From NCBI GenBank assembly GCA_002422505.1, contig DIVX01000009.1, forward strand, positions 1 through 18,770: 18,770 nucleotides of DNA, in the 5' to 3' direction. The notes under the pieces were generated by a model. It had not been told where the DNA came from. It made no database searches and saw nothing but the letters and a program-made list of their open reading frames with translations. Positions within the stretch are counted from its first letter, which is position 1; each line of letters begins with the position of its first letter. A program made the position numbers and the translations under genes. Below are positions 7,977 through 15,602 of the stretch, one piece after another. The DNA is from Desulfovibrio sp. UBA6121. Lineage in GTDB: Bacteria; Desulfobacterota; Desulfovibrionia; Desulfovibrionales; Desulfovibrionaceae.

Positions 7977-9409
7977 GCGTTCTCCTCGGCTGCTTGGCCC
8001 GCCGGGTCCGCGCAGGCCAGGCCGGGCTCCTCGAAAGTGAAGCCGTTTTGCATCAGTTCCAGGCACAGGTCCACGGCCTGGGCGTCGTACAGGCGGTCCC
8101 GACCGGAGCGTATCTCGTCCAGGGCCTGGGGCAACCCCAGGGCGGCGCGGTAGGGCCGGTGCGAGCTCATGGCCTCCACAACGTCGGCCACGGCCAGAAT
8201 GCGCGCCTCAAGGCAAATGTTTTGCCCCGTGAGCCCGGCGGGATAGCCGGAGCCGTCCAGGCGTTCGTGGTGCTCCAGCACGGCGCGGGCCACGGGCCAG
8301 GGAAAGTTCACCTCGTGCAGAATCTCGAACCCCACTTCCGGGTGGCTCTTGATTATGCCCATTTCCAGGTGTGAAAGCCGCGCGGGCTTGGATAAAATTT
8401 CCGCAGGCACATAAACCTTGCCCACGTCGTGCAGGGTGCCCGCCATTTCCAGTCCCTCCAGGGCGTCATCGGAAAGGCCCATGCCCCGCCCGATGGCGCA
8501 GGCCAGCCGGGCCACGCGGTGCTGGTGGCCTGCGGTGTACGGGTCGCGCTTTTCGGCCATGCTGGCTAGGGCGCGCACCGTTTGGCGAAAGGTCGTGCGC
8601 AAGGCGGCCATGCTGCTCAAAAGATCGGCCTCGGCGCGTTTGCGCCGCGCCATGTTGCGCACCACCAGCACGCGCCCCTGCATGCCGCCCTGGCCGCCCC
8701 GGCTCGGCGCTTCCAGTGGGGAAACGGAGAGCGCCACAGGCACCTCCTTGCCGGAGGGCGTGCGCAGCAGCATGTCCTCGCACTGCTGGGCCGCGCCCGG
8801 GGGCACGCACAGCTCCTCCAGTCCCTCCACGGGCTCGCGCGTGGCCTCGTCGAGGATGCTGAACAACTCGTTCCAGTCGCGCCCAAGGGCCCGCGCAACG
8901 CTGACGCCCAGCAACTCCACGGCGGAGGCGTTCAGATAGGTCACCCGCCCGTCCCTGTCCGTGGAGACGACGGCCTCGGCCAGGCTGCCCAGGGTGGTGG
9001 AAAGCAGGCGTTCGCTTTGCTTCAGGCGCGTTTCGGCCTCGAACTTCACCAGCGCCATTTCAATGGCCACCGAGAGTTCATGGTCCTCAAAGGGCTTGGC
9101 CAAGTAGCCCAGGGGGCCCGTTTCCTTGGCGCGGTCCAGGGTGGCTTCGTCGCTTGCGGCGGTAAGGTAGACCACGGGCAGGCGGCGGCGCAGCATCAGC
9201 TCGCGCGCGGTGTCGATGCCGTCCAGCGGGCCGCCCAGCAGAACGTCCATCAGCACCAGGTCCGGCCGGGTGGTCTCGACCATGCGCAAGGCCTCGGCCC
9301 CGGTGGAGGCGTGGCCCGTCACCTCGAAGCCCAGGCGCATCAGCCGGGCCTGGATGTCCAGCGCAACGATGGCCTCGTCTTCCACCACAAGAATTCTGCC
9401 CTTGCCCAT
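7973..9409 (-). CDS. REC-PAS-HD-GYP response regulator, likely c-di-GMP phosphodiesterase
   Basis: This is a 478-residue cytoplasmic protein. It has a receiver domain (about 5-122, phospho-acceptor D55 in LVLMDVLL, K105 in YLAKPF), a PAS domain (about 135-250) and an HD-GYP domain (about 275-455). The metal and substrate residues of active HD-GYP phosphodiesterases are intact: HDVGK (327-331), HH (380-381) and GSGYP (386-390). It should hydrolyse cyclic di-GMP when signalled. An in-frame GTG at 9421 also exists, but the ATG at 9409 has GGAGG five bases upstream, and that GTG overlaps the ribosome site. The stop overlaps the start of the sigma-54 regulator (ATGA), which points to translational coupling. 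It begins 21 bases after the epimerase-like gene ends. A cognate kinase is not in the window. Confidence 0.92.
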   Translation of the reverse strand: MGKGRILVVEDEAIVALDIQARLMRLGFEVTGHASTGAEALRMVETTRPDLVLMDVLLGGPLDGIDTARELMLRRRLPVVYLTAASDEATLDRAKETGPLGYLAKPFEDHELSVAIEMALVKFEAETRLKQSERLLSTTLGSLAEAVVSTDRDGRVTYLNASAVELLGVSVARALGRDWNELFSILDEATREPVEGLEELCVPPGAAQQCEDMLLRTPSGKEVPVALSVSPLEAPSRGGQGGMQGRVLVVRNMARRKRAEADLLSSMAALRTTFRQTVRALASMAEKRDPYTAGHQHRVARLACAIGRGMGLSDDALEGLEMAGTLHDVGKVYVPAEILSKPARLSHLEMGIIKSHPEVGFEILHEVNFPWPVARAVLEHHERLDGSGYPAGLTGQNICLEARILAVADVVEAMSSHRPYRAALGLPQALDEIRSGRDRLYDAQAVDLCLELMQNGFTFEEPGLACADPAGQAAEENA

Positions 9410-9430
9410 GCGCGCCTCCACTGTGAGACC

Positions 9431-10375
9431 CTATCCTGCCCCAGGCCGGGCTTCAAGGGGGCGAATATCCAAGGCCCGCGCCAAGGCCCCGGCCAAATCC
9501 GGGTGGAGGAAGCGGTACCCCGCAGCCAAAAGCCGTGCAGGCACGGCGTTTACGCCGGAGAGCAGCACTTCCTCGGCCATTTGGCCCAGCAGCAGCTTAA
9601 GCGCAAAGGCGGGCGCAGGCAAAAACGCCGGGCGGCCCAAGGCGCGCCCCAAGGCCCGCGCAAAGCCCCGCGAATCCACAGCCTGCGGCGCGGCCAGATT
9701 GAACGCCCCGCAAAGCCCCGGCGTTTGCAGCAAAAAGGCCATGGCCCCAATCTCGTCGTCCAAATGGATGAACGGCACCATCTGCGTGCCCGCGCCCAAA
9801 GGACCGCCCAAGCCCAGGCGGAACGGCGGCAGCATCTTGGCCAGCGCGCCGCCCGGTCCCAGCACCATGCTGGTGCGCACCACCACCCGGCGCACGCCTA
9901 AAGCCTCCGCGCCCAGGGTCGAGGCCTCCCAGTCCACCGCAACGCCAGCCAGAAAATTATCGCCCGGCCCGGCGGTTTCGTCCACGGGCTCCCTGCCGCG
10001 CGCGCCGTAATACCCAACGGCAGAGGCCTGCACCAGCACCGCAGGCAACGCTTGCGCCAGCGCCAGCGCATCCATCACCGCCGCCCCGGCCTGCAAACGG
10101 CTCGACCGGATGCGCGCCTTGACCTCCTGCGTCCAGCGGCCTGCCGCGATGTTCTCGCCCGCCAGATTCACCAGGGCCGTGTCTGCGGTGATGAACTCCG
10201 CCCAGCCCGCACCCGTACTGCCGTCAAAAGGCGCGCCGACAACAGCCGAGCCCAGCACCGCCGGAACTTTTTCCGGCCTGCGCGAAGGCACGATGACCTC
10301 GTGGCCCTGGCCCACAAGCAGCCGCGCCAACGCCGAACCAATGAAACCCGTTCCGCCAAGGATTATGATACGCAT
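9431..10375 (-). CDS. TIGR01777/YfcH family NAD(P)-binding epimerase-like protein
   Basis: This 314-residue protein has an atypical short-chain dehydrogenase fold. GGTGFIG at 7-13 is the N-terminal Rossmann nucleotide loop. LVNLAGENIAAGRW, ASAVGYYG, VVRTSMVLGPGGA and FIHLDDE are the signature stretches of the YfcH/TIGR01777 family. The C-terminus (ALKLLLGQMAEEVLLSGVNAVPARLLAAGYRF) is the family's DUF1731-like tail. The biochemical role of this family is largely unsettled. The ATG at 10375 gives the exact family N-terminus; the frame is open further upstream, but that part is low-complexity repeat sequence. No Shine-Dalgarno motif is visible before this ATG. It may head the run that continues into the HD-GYP and sigma-54 regulator genes. 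Confidence 0.9.
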   Translation of the reverse strand: MRIIILGGTGFIGSALARLLVGQGHEVIVPSRRPEKVPAVLGSAVVGAPFDGSTGAGWAEFITADTALVNLAGENIAAGRWTQEVKARIRSSRLQAGAAVMDALALAQALPAVLVQASAVGYYGARGREPVDETAGPGDNFLAGVAVDWEASTLGAEALGVRRVVVRTSMVLGPGGALAKMLPPFRLGLGGPLGAGTQMVPFIHLDDEIGAMAFLLQTPGLCGAFNLAAPQAVDSRGFARALGRALGRPAFLPAPAFALKLLLGQMAEEVLLSGVNAVPARLLAAGYRFLHPDLAGALARALDIRPLEARPGAG

Positions 10376-10382
10376 ACCATGG

Positions 10383-10411
10383 CTGATACGCACAATCCAC
10401 AGCAAGGGCAA
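10383..10411 (-). promoter_or_regulatory. Candidate sigma-70 promoter for the epimerase-like gene
   Basis: On the minus strand TTGCCC (10406-10411), 17 bases, then TATCAG (10383-10388) fit a sigma-70 layout at about four of six positions each. The -10 element ends only seven bases before the ATG at 10375. Transcription would start at or next to the start codon and give a leaderless message, which would suit the missing ribosome site. The match is weak and could be chance. Confidence 0.25.
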
Positions 10412-10444
10412 GGGAAGCGCACACCACGCGCGAAAGGAGCCCGG

Positions 10445-10495
10445 CGGCGGGAACGGCAGGGCGGCGGGAATGGCAGGGCGGCGGGAATGGCAGGG
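10445..10495. repeat. 17-bp tandem repeat, three copies
   Basis: The unit CGGCGGGAAYGGCAGGG occurs at 10445-10461, 10462-10478 and 10479-10495. Copies two and three are identical and copy one differs at one base (C for T). It lies in the 381-base gene-free stretch between the molybdoenzyme gene and the epimerase-like gene. No function is evident. Confidence 0.85.
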
Positions 10496-10503
10496 GGAAT
10501 ACC

Positions 10504-10536
10504 GGGGGAAACCTTTCTGTAGAAAGGTTCTCCCCC
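10504..10536. other. Hairpin without a T tract
   Basis: AACCTTTC (10510-10517) pairs with GAAAGGTT (10522-10529) around a TGTA loop. The stem extends past a small internal loop by GGGGG (10504-10508) with CCCCC (10532-10536). Neither strand has a T run after it, so it is not a textbook intrinsic terminator, although it could mark the 3' end of the leftward molybdoenzyme transcript. A further pairing, CCCCTT (10541-10546) with AAGGGG (10560-10565), follows. I recall similar G-run-flanked hairpins between genes in Desulfovibrio genomes. Confidence 0.6.
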
Positions 10537-10606
10537 GAACCCCCTTCCAAAGACTTTTCAAGGGGTCTTGGCGGCATGCCAGGCGTTTGTGCCCCTTGTC
10601 CGGCCT

Positions 10607-10663
10607 TTTCCCAGCGAGACGCCGGGGCAGCGCTTTGCGCTGCCCCGGCGTCTCGCTGGGAAA
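10607..10663. repeat. Perfect 27-bp inverted repeat with a 3-base loop
   Basis: The arm 10607-10633 is the exact reverse complement of 10637-10663, with TTT (10634-10636) between them. The arms are GC-rich and include the palindromic core GCAGCGC-TTT-GCGCTGC. No T tract follows on either strand. An RNA from either strand would fold into a very stable rod. The length and perfection suggest a repetitive extragenic element or a recently formed palindrome rather than an ordinary terminator. Confidence 0.9.
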
Positions 10664-10670
10664 GGGGAGT

Positions 10671-10743
10671 CCAGAGGGCTGAAAGCCCTTTGGCGGAGGT
10701 GCAAGGGGGCGGCGCCCCCTGCGCTTTCGCCTTGGTGAAGGCG
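10671..10743. other. Three further hairpins next to the 27-bp palindrome
   Basis: First hairpin: 10671-10680 pairs with 10684-10693 over a GAA loop, ten pairs with one G-T. Second: GGGGGC (10705-10710) pairs with GCCCCC (10714-10719) over GGC. Third: CGCCTT (10728-10733) pairs with AAGGCG (10738-10743) over GGTG. The last begins 13 bases after the molybdoenzyme stop codon. Together with the structures at 10504-10663 they fill most of the gap with folded sequence. None carries a U tract in the leftward direction. Confidence 0.6.
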
Positions 10744-10756
10744 CTTCGCCAGGGCG

Positions 10757-13483
10757 TTACGTGCGGGATGATTGCGATTCAGCGGCCATCGGCCCACCTG
10801 CGCGCAGGTTCAGCCAATTGCGGGCCACCCTGCGGCAGAACGGTTCGGAGTCCGCTGTGAGCAGCCCGAGATCCCTGGCGAGCTCATCCAGAAAGGCTTC
10901 GCTATAATGTTCCCGGTAGGCCGTGTAGCTTTCCAGGTCGCGCTTGCGGAACAGCTCGATCCACTGGCTGGCGGTCTGCGAATCGGCCTCCAGGTGGAAC
11001 TGGAAGCCGTAGGAGGCGTTGCCCACGCGGAAGCACTGGTTGGCGCACTGCGTCCCTTGCGCCAAAAGCACGGCCCCCTGCGGCAGGTCGAAGGAATCCT
11101 CGTGGAATTCCATCAGCCTGGGCAAGGGCAGAGACGGCCCCAGCACGGGGTCGGCCTGACCCTCTGGCGTGGGGTGGTGCTGCACGAAGCCGTACTCCAG
11201 CGCGTTCATGCCCCGGACCGCGCCCCCGTGCGCCCGCGCCAAAAGCTGGCAGCCAAGGCAAATGCCCGCCACGGGCAGGCCCTGGGCGTCAAAGGCGCGC
11301 ATGAGCCGCAGAAGCTGCGGGAAAAAGGGCGAGGCGTCGTCATCGTACGCGTGCTGCGGCCCGCCAAGCACCACCAGGCCGCCGAAGTCTTCCGGGCCTT
11401 GGGGCAGGGACTCGCCCATGTCCGGGCGCAGGGTGCGCAGCAGCGCGCCCTCGCGTTGCAGGCCCTTGCAGAAATTGCCGCCCGGCGCATGGTCGCTTAG
11501 CTGAATCACCAGGATGGTGGCGTATGCCTGGCCGCCAACCGGGCAGGGTTTTACGGCCACTGCGGTCTCGTAGAACGGGGTGCCCTGGCCCACAATGCTC
11601 GCCATGTCGCGCGTCAAGAGGTTCAGGCCGTGCCCGGCCTTGGCCCAGCCGCCGCGTTCCGCCACCAGCACGTCCGGCCGCAGGGCGGCGTCCACCCGCA
11701 ACAAGGCCCGGATTGCGCCGTAGGCGCTTTCGACCAGCACGGGCCGTTCGTGTTCCAGGCCCTGCCGGGCCGCCTCGTCCGCGCTTAAAAGCACCACGGG
11801 CAGGGCGTCGTGTTCGGCCATGGTCAGCTCCGAGCAGATGGCGTGGTGCGGGGCGATGGTCAGCAGCTTGTACGGGTAGGCGGCGTCTTTGCCGGGATGG
11901 GCTGAGTCGTCGAACTCGGTCATGAACTGGTACTTGCCCGAGGGCGTGCGAAAGGTCTTGTCCGCATAGGGCACCATGGGGGCGTCGAGCCGGAAGGCCG
12001 CCTTGCGCACGCCCTCCAGGCTGCCGCCCTGAGCCCATATGGGCGCGCAGAGCACCTGCAGCCACTCGTCCACAGACTTGCGGTACTGCCCGGCAAAAGG
12101 GAAGCGCGCCGCCAGTTCGTAGAACATCTGGAACTCGGACTTGCTCTCGCCCACGGGTTCGATGGCCTTGTTCACCGGGCCCACGTAATTGTGGCCGTAG
12201 CTGGCCACGATGTCGTCCTCTTCCAGAAAGGTGGTGGCGGGCAAAAACACGTCCGCGTGGTCGGCGGTGTCGTCCATGAAGTGGCCGGAGTAGACCACGA
12301 ATTCCGCCTTGTCGAAGGCCCTGGCGATTTTGGCGGTGTTGGGGGCCATGCACACCGGGTTGGAGGCGGTGACGTAGATCATGCGGATGGGAGGATTTTT
12401 GGCCGTGAGGATTTCCTCGCCCACCATGGGGATGAGCAGGGTGCGGCGCGGCGCGTGCAGCCCGTCGCCCCAGTACTGCTGATCAAACGGGCCGTATTCC
12501 TCAAAGCCCTGGCTTACGCCGCCGCCGGGAACGCCGATGTTGCCGCTCACCGCGCCCAGGGCGTCGATGGGCCGCAGCAGGTGGTGCGCATACTCATAGC
12601 GGTGCAGGCCCCAGCCAAGCAGAATGGACGTGGGCTTTTGCCGCATGAGGGTTTGCGCCAGCAGTTCGGCGTCGGCCACCGGAACGCCCGCCTTGGCGCA
12701 CAGCTCGTCCACCGTATACCGGGCCAGAATGCCGAGGTATTCCTCATAGCCCACGGCGTGCTGGCGCACAAAGGCAGTGTCCTCGGCCCCGGCGGCCAGG
12801 ATGAGCTTGGTTGCGGCCATGGCCAGGTAGCCGTCGCCGCCGGGCCGGGGGGCGATGTGGTGGTCCGCCAGGGCCACGGAGCGCGTGCGCGCGGGGTCGA
12901 TGACGATGACCGTGCCGCCGCGTTTGCGCACCTCACGGGCGATGGGCACCAAGCTGATGTTCGTGGAAACCGGGTTGCGCGCCCAGAGCACCATGGACCT
13001 GCTGTTCAGGTGGTCCAACGGGTCGTGGGACACGCGCTCGCCAAAGTCCAGGTTCTGGGAGCCCTGCCCGGCCCCGCCGCACAGGGAGCCGCGCATGGTC
13101 GTCACCCCGCCGAACAGGTTGAAGAAATACTTGTTCAGAAGCTTCAAGGCAGTGCGCTCGCCATAGCCCTGATAATACAAAATGGATTCGTTGCCGGACT
13201 GGGCGGCAAAGGTCTTCATCCGCTCGGCTATGAGGTCCAGCGCCTCGTCCCACTGGGCGCGCCGCCAGGTTCCCCCCTGGCGAAGCAGCGGCGTTGTCAC
13301 GCGCTCCGGGCTGTACACGCGGGCGACGTACTTGGAAGTCTTGTGGCAGGCCACGCCCCGCGTCAGGGGATGGTTGGGGTCGCCGCGCAGGGCCACGAGG
13401 CGTCCATTTTCCACGGTGGCCACCAGGCCGCAGGTGTTGGGGCAGTCGCGCGTGCAGGAGGTGATGAACTTCCGGGTGGGCAT
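10757..13483 (-). CDS. Molybdopterin oxidoreductase fused to a class I glutamine amidotransferase domain
   Basis: This 908-residue protein has two parts in one open frame. Residues 1-650 are a DMSO-reductase-family molybdopterin oxidoreductase. The N-terminal [4Fe-4S] ligands are C10, C14, C18 and C46 (CTRDCPNTC, then GVACHK). C135 in RGSLCGGAG is the probable Mo ligand by position. The dinucleotide-binding domain is about 540-650. Residues about 656-850 are a class I glutamine amidotransferase with an apparently complete triad: C742 in GICLGCQ, and H830 and E832 in FQFHLEAD. There is no twin-arginine signal, so it should be cytoplasmic. No iron-sulfur or membrane subunit adjoins it, which suggests a one-subunit enzyme. 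The start at 13483 follows the radical SAM stop by one base and has GGAGA six bases upstream; the longer frame from 13657 is out-of-frame radical SAM sequence. The reaction is unknown. Confidence 0.88.
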   Translation of the reverse strand: MPTRKFITSCTRDCPNTCGLVATVENGRLVALRGDPNHPLTRGVACHKTSKYVARVYSPERVTTPLLRQGGTWRRAQWDEALDLIAERMKTFAAQSGNESILYYQGYGERTALKLLNKYFFNLFGGVTTMRGSLCGGAGQGSQNLDFGERVSHDPLDHLNSRSMVLWARNPVSTNISLVPIAREVRKRGGTVIVIDPARTRSVALADHHIAPRPGGDGYLAMAATKLILAAGAEDTAFVRQHAVGYEEYLGILARYTVDELCAKAGVPVADAELLAQTLMRQKPTSILLGWGLHRYEYAHHLLRPIDALGAVSGNIGVPGGGVSQGFEEYGPFDQQYWGDGLHAPRRTLLIPMVGEEILTAKNPPIRMIYVTASNPVCMAPNTAKIARAFDKAEFVVYSGHFMDDTADHADVFLPATTFLEEDDIVASYGHNYVGPVNKAIEPVGESKSEFQMFYELAARFPFAGQYRKSVDEWLQVLCAPIWAQGGSLEGVRKAAFRLDAPMVPYADKTFRTPSGKYQFMTEFDDSAHPGKDAAYPYKLLTIAPHHAICSELTMAEHDALPVVLLSADEAARQGLEHERPVLVESAYGAIRALLRVDAALRPDVLVAERGGWAKAGHGLNLLTRDMASIVGQGTPFYETAVAVKPCPVGGQAYATILVIQLSDHAPGGNFCKGLQREGALLRTLRPDMGESLPQGPEDFGGLVVLGGPQHAYDDDASPFFPQLLRLMRAFDAQGLPVAGICLGCQLLARAHGGAVRGMNALEYGFVQHHPTPEGQADPVLGPSLPLPRLMEFHEDSFDLPQGAVLLAQGTQCANQCFRVGNASYGFQFHLEADSQTASQWIELFRKRDLESYTAYREHYSEAFLDELARDLGLLTADSEPFCRRVARNWLNLRAGGPMAAESQSSRT

Positions 13484-13484
13484 G

Positions 13485-14468
13485 CTATTCTCCACAGAGC
13501 GTTGGCAAGACGGTTTCTTCCGCCGTTTGTTCCGTTTGTTGCCGGGCCAAACGCCGCAAGGCCAGGCAGCCCCCCTGGCAGCGGCGCATGAAGTCCTTGC
13601 AGTCCAGGCACTGGTGCGACACCGACACGCGGCGCATGGGCCGCACCAGCTCTGCAAAGTGCCACATCAGGGCGTCCTGGTTGGGGAACGCGGTCACGTC
13701 CGCAACCGCCACCTCGCGCAGGGGCAGGCAGTAGGAGGCGGAAAGATCGGGGTGGATGTCCATGGAGGGGTGGCACACGCCCGAAAACTTCATGGAGACG
13801 CGCTCCAGATAGTTCCTGTCCTCAACCCGAAGATCGCACAACTTGACGCTGCAATCCAGGCCCGTCTTGATGCCCCGCGCCTCGCAGGCCTTCACGAAAT
13901 CAACCACGTGCGAGATGATGCCCCGGGTGTCGTCGTCCGTAAAGTAGTCGTTGGCGCCGCTTCTGCTTGGCCGCGAGATGTCGTAGCGCACGGAGCTGAC
14001 GCCGTAGCGCTCGCACCCCTCCAGCAGATACTCGTAGTTGCTGTAACTTCGCGAGAAGTTCTTGGAAAAGGCCATGTGCGCGCCCAAGGCGTTCAAGCGG
14101 CCCAGGGTTTCGTCCAGGCGGGCCTGCTGGGCCGGGGCGTAAAGCGCGGGCTCGTTGTAGTTGATGACGAAGTTGGAGACATGCGGCGCGACACGTTCCG
14201 CCAGCTCCACCTTGAACAGCCCGTTGGAGAACAGCACCACGGCGATGCCGACCCTGGCCGTGCGCTCTATCATGTCCGCCAGGCCCGGGTGCAGGGTGGG
14301 CTCCCCGCCGATGAAGGCCACCGAGGGCACGCCCGCGCCGCGCATCCACTCCAGAAGCCGCTCGAAGTTTTGCTCCGAGAGGTCGCCGGGGAACTCCGGC
14401 TGCAGGTCGCGGGCGAAGCAATAGGGACAGGCGAGGTTGCACCTGTAGGTCACAAAGAGATTGATCAT
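13485..14468 (-). CDS. Radical SAM protein with Cys-rich (SPASM/twitch-like) C-terminus
   Basis: This is a 327-residue cytoplasmic radical SAM enzyme. C10, C14 and C17 (CNLACPYC) bind the SAM-reducing [4Fe-4S] cluster, and GGEPTLHP is the SAM-binding motif. The C-terminal third has clustered cysteines (GVCHPSMDIHPD, ASYCLPL, HQCLDCKDFMRRCQGGC) that look like an auxiliary-cluster SPASM or twitch domain. Members of that group modify peptides or proteins or mature other enzymes, for example the anaerobic sulfatase maturases. It ends one base before the molybdoenzyme start and begins 27 bases after an ATPase gene, with GAGGAG just before the ATG. Coupling to the molybdoenzyme suggests it matures that enzyme or works on the same substrate; this is inference. 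No small precursor peptide gene was seen nearby. Confidence 0.9.
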   Translation of the reverse strand: MINLFVTYRCNLACPYCFARDLQPEFPGDLSEQNFERLLEWMRGAGVPSVAFIGGEPTLHPGLADMIERTARVGIAVVLFSNGLFKVELAERVAPHVSNFVINYNEPALYAPAQQARLDETLGRLNALGAHMAFSKNFSRSYSNYEYLLEGCERYGVSSVRYDISRPSRSGANDYFTDDDTRGIISHVVDFVKACEARGIKTGLDCSVKLCDLRVEDRNYLERVSMKFSGVCHPSMDIHPDLSASYCLPLREVAVADVTAFPNQDALMWHFAELVRPMRRVSVSHQCLDCKDFMRRCQGGCLALRRLARQQTEQTAEETVLPTLCGE

Positions 14469-14495
14469 GCGCTCCTCGTTGGAAAGGGGGCGTTT

Positions 14496-15602
14496 TCAGG
14501 CGCTGTGCCCAAGCCGCAGCCCGGTGTGCGCATCAAAGGCCAGGAGCTTTGCCGGGTCGGCCAGCTCGATGCCCAGGTCCATTCCCACGGAAAGGGCCAC
14601 GGCCTCGACGCTGGAAACGACCAGATGCAGGGTTGCGTCGGCGTTGCGCACGGTCAGCACGGATTTGGGGCCAAGGGACTCGATGTCCGCCAGCGTGGCG
14701 CGGATGACGGCGCTTTCGACCGGGGCCAGGCGCAGGTTCTCCGGCCGGATGCCGAGTTCAAAGGCGGCCAGGGCCGCCAGGAACGGCTGCATATGCTGCG
14801 GCAGGGGCAGGCGCCCCCCCGCGAAATGCAGGCCGGAGGCCTCGCAGCGGGCCGCGAGGAGGTTGATTTGCGGTGCGCCGATGAACAGGGCGGTTTCCCG
14901 GTCCACCGGGTGGTCGTACATCTCCTGCGGCGGGGCTATTTGCACCACCTCGCCCTGGCGGAGCATGACAATGGTGTCGGCTATGGCCATGGCCTCGTGG
15001 AAGTCCGGGGTGGCCAGCAGGAAGGTGTAGCCGTGGTCGCGCTGCATGCGCCGCAGCTCGGCCCGCAGCTCTATGCGCAGCTTGGCGTCCAGGCTGGAGA
15101 GGGGCTCGTCCAGCAGAAACAGGTTTGGCGAGCGGATGAGCGCCCGGCCCAGGGCGATGCGCTGCCGTTCGCCGCCGCTCATGGTTTTGGGCAAGCGCCC
15201 CAGAATGGACGTCACCTGCAGCACCTTGGCCATTTCGTTGACCTTGGCGGTGATGACGTCCTTGGATTCCCCCCGGATGACCAGCGGGCTTGCGATGTTG
15301 CCGAAGCCGTTCTTGTCCGGGTACAGGGCCAGGTTGTCAAAAATCATGGCCACGCCGCGGTCCTTGGGCTCCCAGCCTGCCACATTCAGGCCGGAGAGCA
15401 GCACGTCCCCCTCGTCCGGGGTGTCCAGCCCGGCGATGAGGCGCAGGGTGGTGGTTTTGCCCGCCCCGGCCGGGCCGAGGAGGACCGTGAGCGAGGCCTT
15501 GGGCACAGTGAAGCTGATGCCCTTCAGCGCGGGCTTGCCGGAGAATTTTTTGCTGATCCCCTGCATGTCGAGGACCGGATGCTGTTCGGTCATGGCAGTC
15601 AT
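14496..15602 (-). CDS. ABC importer ATPase, MalK/UgpC-like, with altered Q-loop and switch His
   Basis: This 368-residue ATPase is the second of a pair energising a CUT1-type importer. Walker A is GPAGAGKTT (43-51), the signature is MSGGE (141-145) and Walker B is LFLLDEP (161-167). The C-terminal part (about 240-368) is a MalK-type regulatory OB-fold region. Two catalytic positions differ from the family. The Q-loop reads IFDN, so the Gln is Asp89. The switch region reads ATPDFHEA, so the His is Pro199 (codon 15006-15008). Its own ATP site is therefore probably weak, while its signature can serve its partner's site. The ATG at 15602 overlaps the partner's stop (ATGA) and has AGGA upstream; an in-frame GTG at 15608 and an ATG at 15593 are alternatives. 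Confidence 0.9.
   Translation of the reverse strand: MTAMTEQHPVLDMQGISKKFSGKPALKGISFTVPKASLTVLLGPAGAGKTTTLRLIAGLDTPDEGDVLLSGLNVAGWEPKDRGVAMIFDNLALYPDKNGFGNIASPLVIRGESKDVITAKVNEMAKVLQVTSILGRLPKTMSGGERQRIALGRALIRSPNLFLLDEPLSSLDAKLRIELRAELRRMQRDHGYTFLLATPDFHEAMAIADTIVMLRQGEVVQIAPPQEMYDHPVDRETALFIGAPQINLLAARCEASGLHFAGGRLPLPQHMQPFLAALAAFELGIRPENLRLAPVESAVIRATLADIESLGPKSVLTVRNADATLHLVVSSVEAVALSVGMDLGIELADPAKLLAFDAHTGLRLGHSA

Noticed and set aside
8582..9901. A 439-codon plus-strand frame opposite the HD-GYP and epimerase-like genes
   Set aside because: It spans two opposite-strand genes and their junction, with composition typical of an antisense shadow.
10558..10797. A 79-codon minus-strand frame through the hairpin cluster
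   Set aside because: It is made mostly of the inverted repeats, overlaps the end of the molybdoenzyme gene and has no coding signature.
13484..13657. A longer N-terminus for the molybdoenzyme from 13657
   Set aside because: The extra 58 residues are out-of-frame radical SAM sequence; the ATG at 13483 has a good ribosome site and begins the typical Fe-S motif region.
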